Under the pieces are notes generated by a model. The model did no database searches. It was not told the origin of the DNA and saw nothing but the letters and a program-made list of their open reading frames with translations. Positions 6,956 through 8,759 of a DNA stretch of 8,759 nucleotides are shown one piece after another. The stretch spans positions 1-8,759 of the forward strand of contig CAMPAP010000024.1 of assembly GCA_946631935.1 (NCBI GenBank). Reading direction: 5' to 3'. The number at the start of each line of letters is the position of its first letter. The first letter of the stretch is position 1. A program made the translations under genes and the position numbers. This DNA comes from an uncultured Lachnospiraceae bacterium. Lineage in GTDB: Bacteria; Bacillota; Clostridia; Lachnospirales; Lachnospiraceae.

Positions 6956-6986
6956 AATGATATTGCCATCTGTTTACGACAGTAAT

Positions 6987-7015
6987 ATAATACTCCTTAA
7001 ATGCCCCGTTGTCAA
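6987..7015 (-). promoter_or_regulatory. Sigma-A-type promoter of the tad pilus operon
   Basis: On the minus strand, TTGACA (7015-7010) and TATTAT (6992-6987) are separated by exactly 17 nt. The -35 is a consensus match and the -10 differs at one position. Transcription would start near 6980 and give a leader of about 265 nt before tadZ. A short dyad, CTGT-N5-ACAG (6970-6982), overlaps the predicted start and could be an operator, but is too short to assert. Confidence 0.8.
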
Positions 7016-7042
7016 TAAAAATATAATTTTTTTTAATTTAAG

Positions 7043-7071
7043 TTGCATATTTGAATTCTTTGTAATATAAT
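7043..7071 (+). promoter_or_regulatory. Sigma-A-type promoter of the malic enzyme gene
   Basis: TTGCAT (7043-7048) and a perfect TATAAT (7066-7071) are separated by 17 nt. Transcription would start near 7078, giving a leader of roughly 80 nt before the ATG at 7160. It is back to back with the pilus promoter. Confidence 0.8.
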
Positions 7072-7159
7072 CAACTCTAATGTAAAAATAGCAATGTATA
7101 TAATGTATAAAAATACATTAACTAAGAAAGGAAAAGCCGGGGATCCGGCCGGAGAAAAC

Positions 7160-8332
7160 ATGAACTACGCTGAGGAATCACTGAAGAAACACTATGAATG
7201 GAAGGGCAAGATAGAAGTTATCTGCCGTGCACCGTTAGAGACGAGGGAAGACCTTTCCCTTGCATACACACCCGGTGTCGCACAGCCCTGTCTTGAGATA
7301 CAGAAGGATGTGGATAAGAGTTATGAGCTCACCCGCCGTTCCAATCTCGTCGCAGTCATTACCGACGGTACCGCAGTACTCGGCTTAGGTGATATAGGTC
7401 CCGAAGCAGGCATGCCTGTCATGGAGGGCAAATGTGCACTCTTCAAATCCTTCGGCGATGTGGATGCCATCCCGCTCTGTGTAAAGTCAAAGGATGTGGA
7501 TGAGATCGTAAAGACCGTAAGTCTCATCTCAGGCTCCTTCGGCGGAGTAAACCTTGAGGATATTTCAGCTCCGAGATGTTTTGAGATAGAAAGAAGGCTT
7601 AAAGAGATCTGTGACATCCCGATTTTCCATGATGACCAGCACGGTACCGCAGTAGTCGTACTTGCTGCCATGATGAACGCTTTAAAGATCACAGGCAAAA
7701 AGATAGATGATATAAGAGTGGTAACCAGCGGTGCAGGTGCTGCCGGTATCGCCATTATAAAGCTTCTTATAAAAATGGGCTTAAAGGACGTAGTACTCTG
7801 TGACAGAAAGGGTGCCATCTACGAAGGCCGTGAGGGACTTAATCCCGAAAAAGAAGAAATGGCAAAGATCACTAACCGTCAGATGAGAAAAGGTACTCTT
7901 GCAGACGTGCTTAAGGGTGCAGATGTATTTATCGGTATTTCAGGTCCCGGACTTGTTACCCCCGAGATGGTTAAGTCAATGGCAAAGGATCCCATCCTTT
8001 TCCCGATGGCCAACCCCACTCCTGAGATCATGCCCGACCTTGCAAAAGAAGCAGGTGCCGCAGTAGTAGGTACAGGCAGAAGCGATTTCGCCAACCAGAT
8101 AAACAACGTCTTGGCATTCCCCGGAATCTTCCGCGGTGCTTTGGATGTAAGAGCTTCAGATATTAACGATGAAATGAAGATAGCTGCAGCAAAGGCTATA
8201 GCAGAATATATCCCCGAGGATAAGCTTAACCCCGAGTACATCATTCCTTCCGCACTTGACAGGAATGTAGCAAAGGCAGTAGCGGAAGCAGTAGCAAAAG
8301 CTGCTAAAGAAACAGGCGTAGCGCGTCTTTAA
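7160..8332 (+). CDS. Malic enzyme (oxaloacetate-decarboxylating malate dehydrogenase), short bacterial type
   Basis: This cytoplasmic enzyme converts malate to pyruvate and CO2 with reduction of NAD(P). At 390 residues it fits the short bacterial class. It shows the malic N-terminal motif with the catalytic Tyr (YTPGV, 37-41), the catalytic Lys91 in EGKCALFK, and metal-binding acids in NLED (131-134) and FHDDQHGTA (157-164). A Rossmann loop GAGAAG (191-196) follows, then ANPTPEI (284-290). An Asp at the end of the second Rossmann strand (LCDRKG, Asp215) favours NAD over NADP, as inference. I chose the ATG at 7160 because GGAG lies 5 nt upstream (7151-7154) and the protein resembles the family from there. 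An in-frame ATG at 7094 would add 22 residues (MYIMYKNTLTKK...) without family character. The gene ends in two consecutive TAA codons and is followed after 61 bp by an HMGL-like gene on the same strand. Confidence 0.93.
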   Translation: MNYAEESLKKHYEWKGKIEVICRAPLETREDLSLAYTPGVAQPCLEIQKDVDKSYELTRRSNLVAVITDGTAVLGLGDIGPEAGMPVMEGKCALFKSFGDVDAIPLCVKSKDVDEIVKTVSLISGSFGGVNLEDISAPRCFEIERRLKEICDIPIFHDDQHGTAVVVLAAMMNALKITGKKIDDIRVVTSGAGAAGIAIIKLLIKMGLKDVVLCDRKGAIYEGREGLNPEKEEMAKITNRQMRKGTLADVLKGADVFIGISGPGLVTPEMVKSMAKDPILFPMANPTPEIMPDLAKEAGAAVVGTGRSDFANQINNVLAFPGIFRGALDVRASDINDEMKIAAAKAIAEYIPEDKLNPEYIIPSALDRNVAKAVAEAVAKAAKETGVARL

Positions 8333-8343
8333 TAAGCATATTT

Positions 8344-8359
8344 AACGGAGCTTTCCGTT
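8344..8359 (+). other. Short intergenic hairpin after the malic enzyme gene
   Basis: AACGGA and TCCGTT form a perfect 6-bp stem with a GCTT loop, 11 nt after the stop codon. Only three T follow (TTACCG), so this is not a convincing intrinsic terminator. It may stabilise the 3' end or weakly attenuate readthrough into the next gene. Confidence 0.5.
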
Positions 8360-8393
8360 TACCGTATTCTTTAGAAAGGAGTACTGATCAATC

Positions 8394-8759
8394 ATGATGA
8401 ACCAGAGATCAAAGGCAACAGAATTATCCATAAATCCCAATACCAATCTTCTCGAGCAGGATCCTTATTCTTATCAGCTTCAGGATGTGGCTGAGCCCGA
8501 GCTTTTCAGACTTATATATCCGTATTCCGAGGTTCCGAAGGTACCTTTTAACTACCGCCGTGTTCCCATGAACATGCCGGAGGATATCTTCATCACCGAC
8601 ACCTCATTCCGCGACGGACAACAGTCGCGTACTCCCTACACCACCAAACAGATGGTTGACATATATAAGATGCTCCACCGTTTGGGCGGTAAGAAGGGTA
8701 TGATCCGTCAGACAGAATTTTTCGTATATTCGAAGAAGGACCGCGATGCATTACAGGAA
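8394..8759 (+). CDS. HMGL-like (2-isopropylmalate/homocitrate synthase-type) enzyme, N-terminal part only
   Basis: The frame runs 122 codons from the ATG at 8394 to the right edge without a stop. Residues 68-77 (TDTSFRDGQQ) are the signature of the DRE-TIM / HMGL-like family, with the catalytic Arg73 and metal-binding Asp74. The flanking text (YQLQDVAEPELFRLIYPYSEVPK, then VPMNMPEDIF, then HRLGG, then RQTEFFVYSKKDRDALQ) matches a Clostridia group usually annotated 2-isopropylmalate synthase. Unlike canonical LeuA, the signature is preceded by about 65 residues, so substrate assignment from this piece is unsafe. The ribosome binding site AAAGGAG (8375-8381) lies 12 nt from the ATG, a long spacing; a second ATG follows directly at 8397. 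No promoter is visible in the 61-bp gap, so cotranscription with the malic enzyme gene is likely. Confidence 0.85.
   Translation, partial: MMNQRSKATELSINPNTNLLEQDPYSYQLQDVAEPELFRLIYPYSEVPKVPFNYRRVPMNMPEDIFITDTSFRDGQQSRTPYTTKQMVDIYKMLHRLGGKKGMIRQTEFFVYSKKDRDALQE

Larger units (their letters stand above)
6716..7093. other. Divergent intergenic region: A/T-rich promoter and leader DNA, no gene
   Basis: This 378-bp stretch between tadZ and the first possible malic enzyme start holds two divergent promoters, a two-copy A-rich direct repeat and a hairpin by the tadZ start. Bases 6841-6960 are extremely A-rich on the plus strand (T-rich on the minus). A 9-bp odd palindrome, GGAGGCTCC (6827-6835), lies in an otherwise A-rich setting and is flanked by TGTGG on both sides. 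I see no convincing small coding gene and no known riboswitch consensus. Confidence 0.7.

Noticed and set aside
6716..6980. Cyclic-di-GMP (GEMM) riboswitch in the pilus leader
   Set aside because: It was considered because such elements precede surface-structure genes, but the conserved GGCAAACC and GGGACGCAAAGCC-type segments are absent.
7008..7016. Spo0A-box-like GTTGTCAAT
   Set aside because: It coincides with the reverse complement of the consensus -35 TTGACA, which explains the match.
7094..7159. Upstream malic enzyme start at 7094
   Set aside because: It has no AGGAGG-like site and adds 22 non-family residues, while the ATG at 7160 has GGAG at good spacing.
7321..8244. Minus-strand open frames inside the malic enzyme gene
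   Set aside because: They are antisense shadows of a gene with complete catalytic motifs; no ribosome binding sites or family resemblance.
8344..8366. Intrinsic terminator after the malic enzyme gene
   Set aside because: The 6-bp stem is followed by TTACCG rather than a T tract, and the next gene starts 35 nt later with no promoter of its own.
1..8759. Mobile elements, attachment sites, CRISPR arrays, tRNA or rRNA genes
   Set aside because: No transposase or integrase motifs, terminal inverted repeats, regularly spaced repeats or tRNA-like cloverleafs were seen.

Overview
The window looks like part of a Lachnospiraceae-type (Clostridia, Firmicutes) genome. This rests on three things: moderate GC with AT-rich intergenic DNA, strong AGGAGG-type ribosome binding sites, and the Clostridia-specific flavour of the proteins (a TadZ with a receiver-like N-terminus, a Flp1-like pilin, a DUF5702-like protein, and a TadC with a large extracytoplasmic insert). 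The genus cannot be fixed from sequence alone.

Left part (1-6715, minus strand): one tightly packed operon encoding the core of a Tad/Flp (type IVb) pilus machine. In transcription order it holds tadZ/cpaE-like (6715-5708), cpaF/tadA ATPase (5675-4503, true start possibly upstream), tadB (4582-3776, overlapping cpaF by 80 nt), tadC-like (3765-2287), a small Flp1-like prepilin (2271-1993) and a large membrane-anchored coiled-coil protein resembling DUF5702 (1974 to beyond base 1). Gaps are 10-32 nt or negative, which fits a single transcript and translational coupling. The operon runs off the left edge, where minor pseudopilins or a prepilin peptidase would be expected but are not visible.

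Middle (6716-7159): a divergent regulatory region. A strong sigma-A-type promoter on the minus strand (TTGACA-17-TATTAT) drives the pilus operon with an inferred leader of about 265 nt. A second one on the plus strand (TTGCAT-17-TATAAT) drives the malic enzyme gene. The two -35 boxes are only 27 bp apart and the DNA between them is almost pure A/T.

Right part (7160-8759, plus strand): a short-type malic enzyme (malate to pyruvate + CO2), followed after 61 bp by the start of an HMGL-like/2-isopropylmalate-synthase-type enzyme cut by the right edge. These are metabolic genes that appear to be unrelated neighbours of the pilus locus.

How the pilus genes fit together: TadZ is the probable localisation factor, CpaF the cytoplasmic motor, TadB and TadC the inner-membrane platform, and the Flp1-like protein the fibre subunit. 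The DUF5702-like protein is a surface or envelope component of unknown role. The locus belongs to a known system, but several parts are unusual. The prepilin has a repeat-expanded leader, TadZ lacks a Walker A lysine, and TadC carries an Ig-like insert. CpaF may start at a non-standard codon, and a long hairpin-bearing leader precedes the operon. No RNA genes, CRISPR arrays, insertion sequences or integrase genes were seen.
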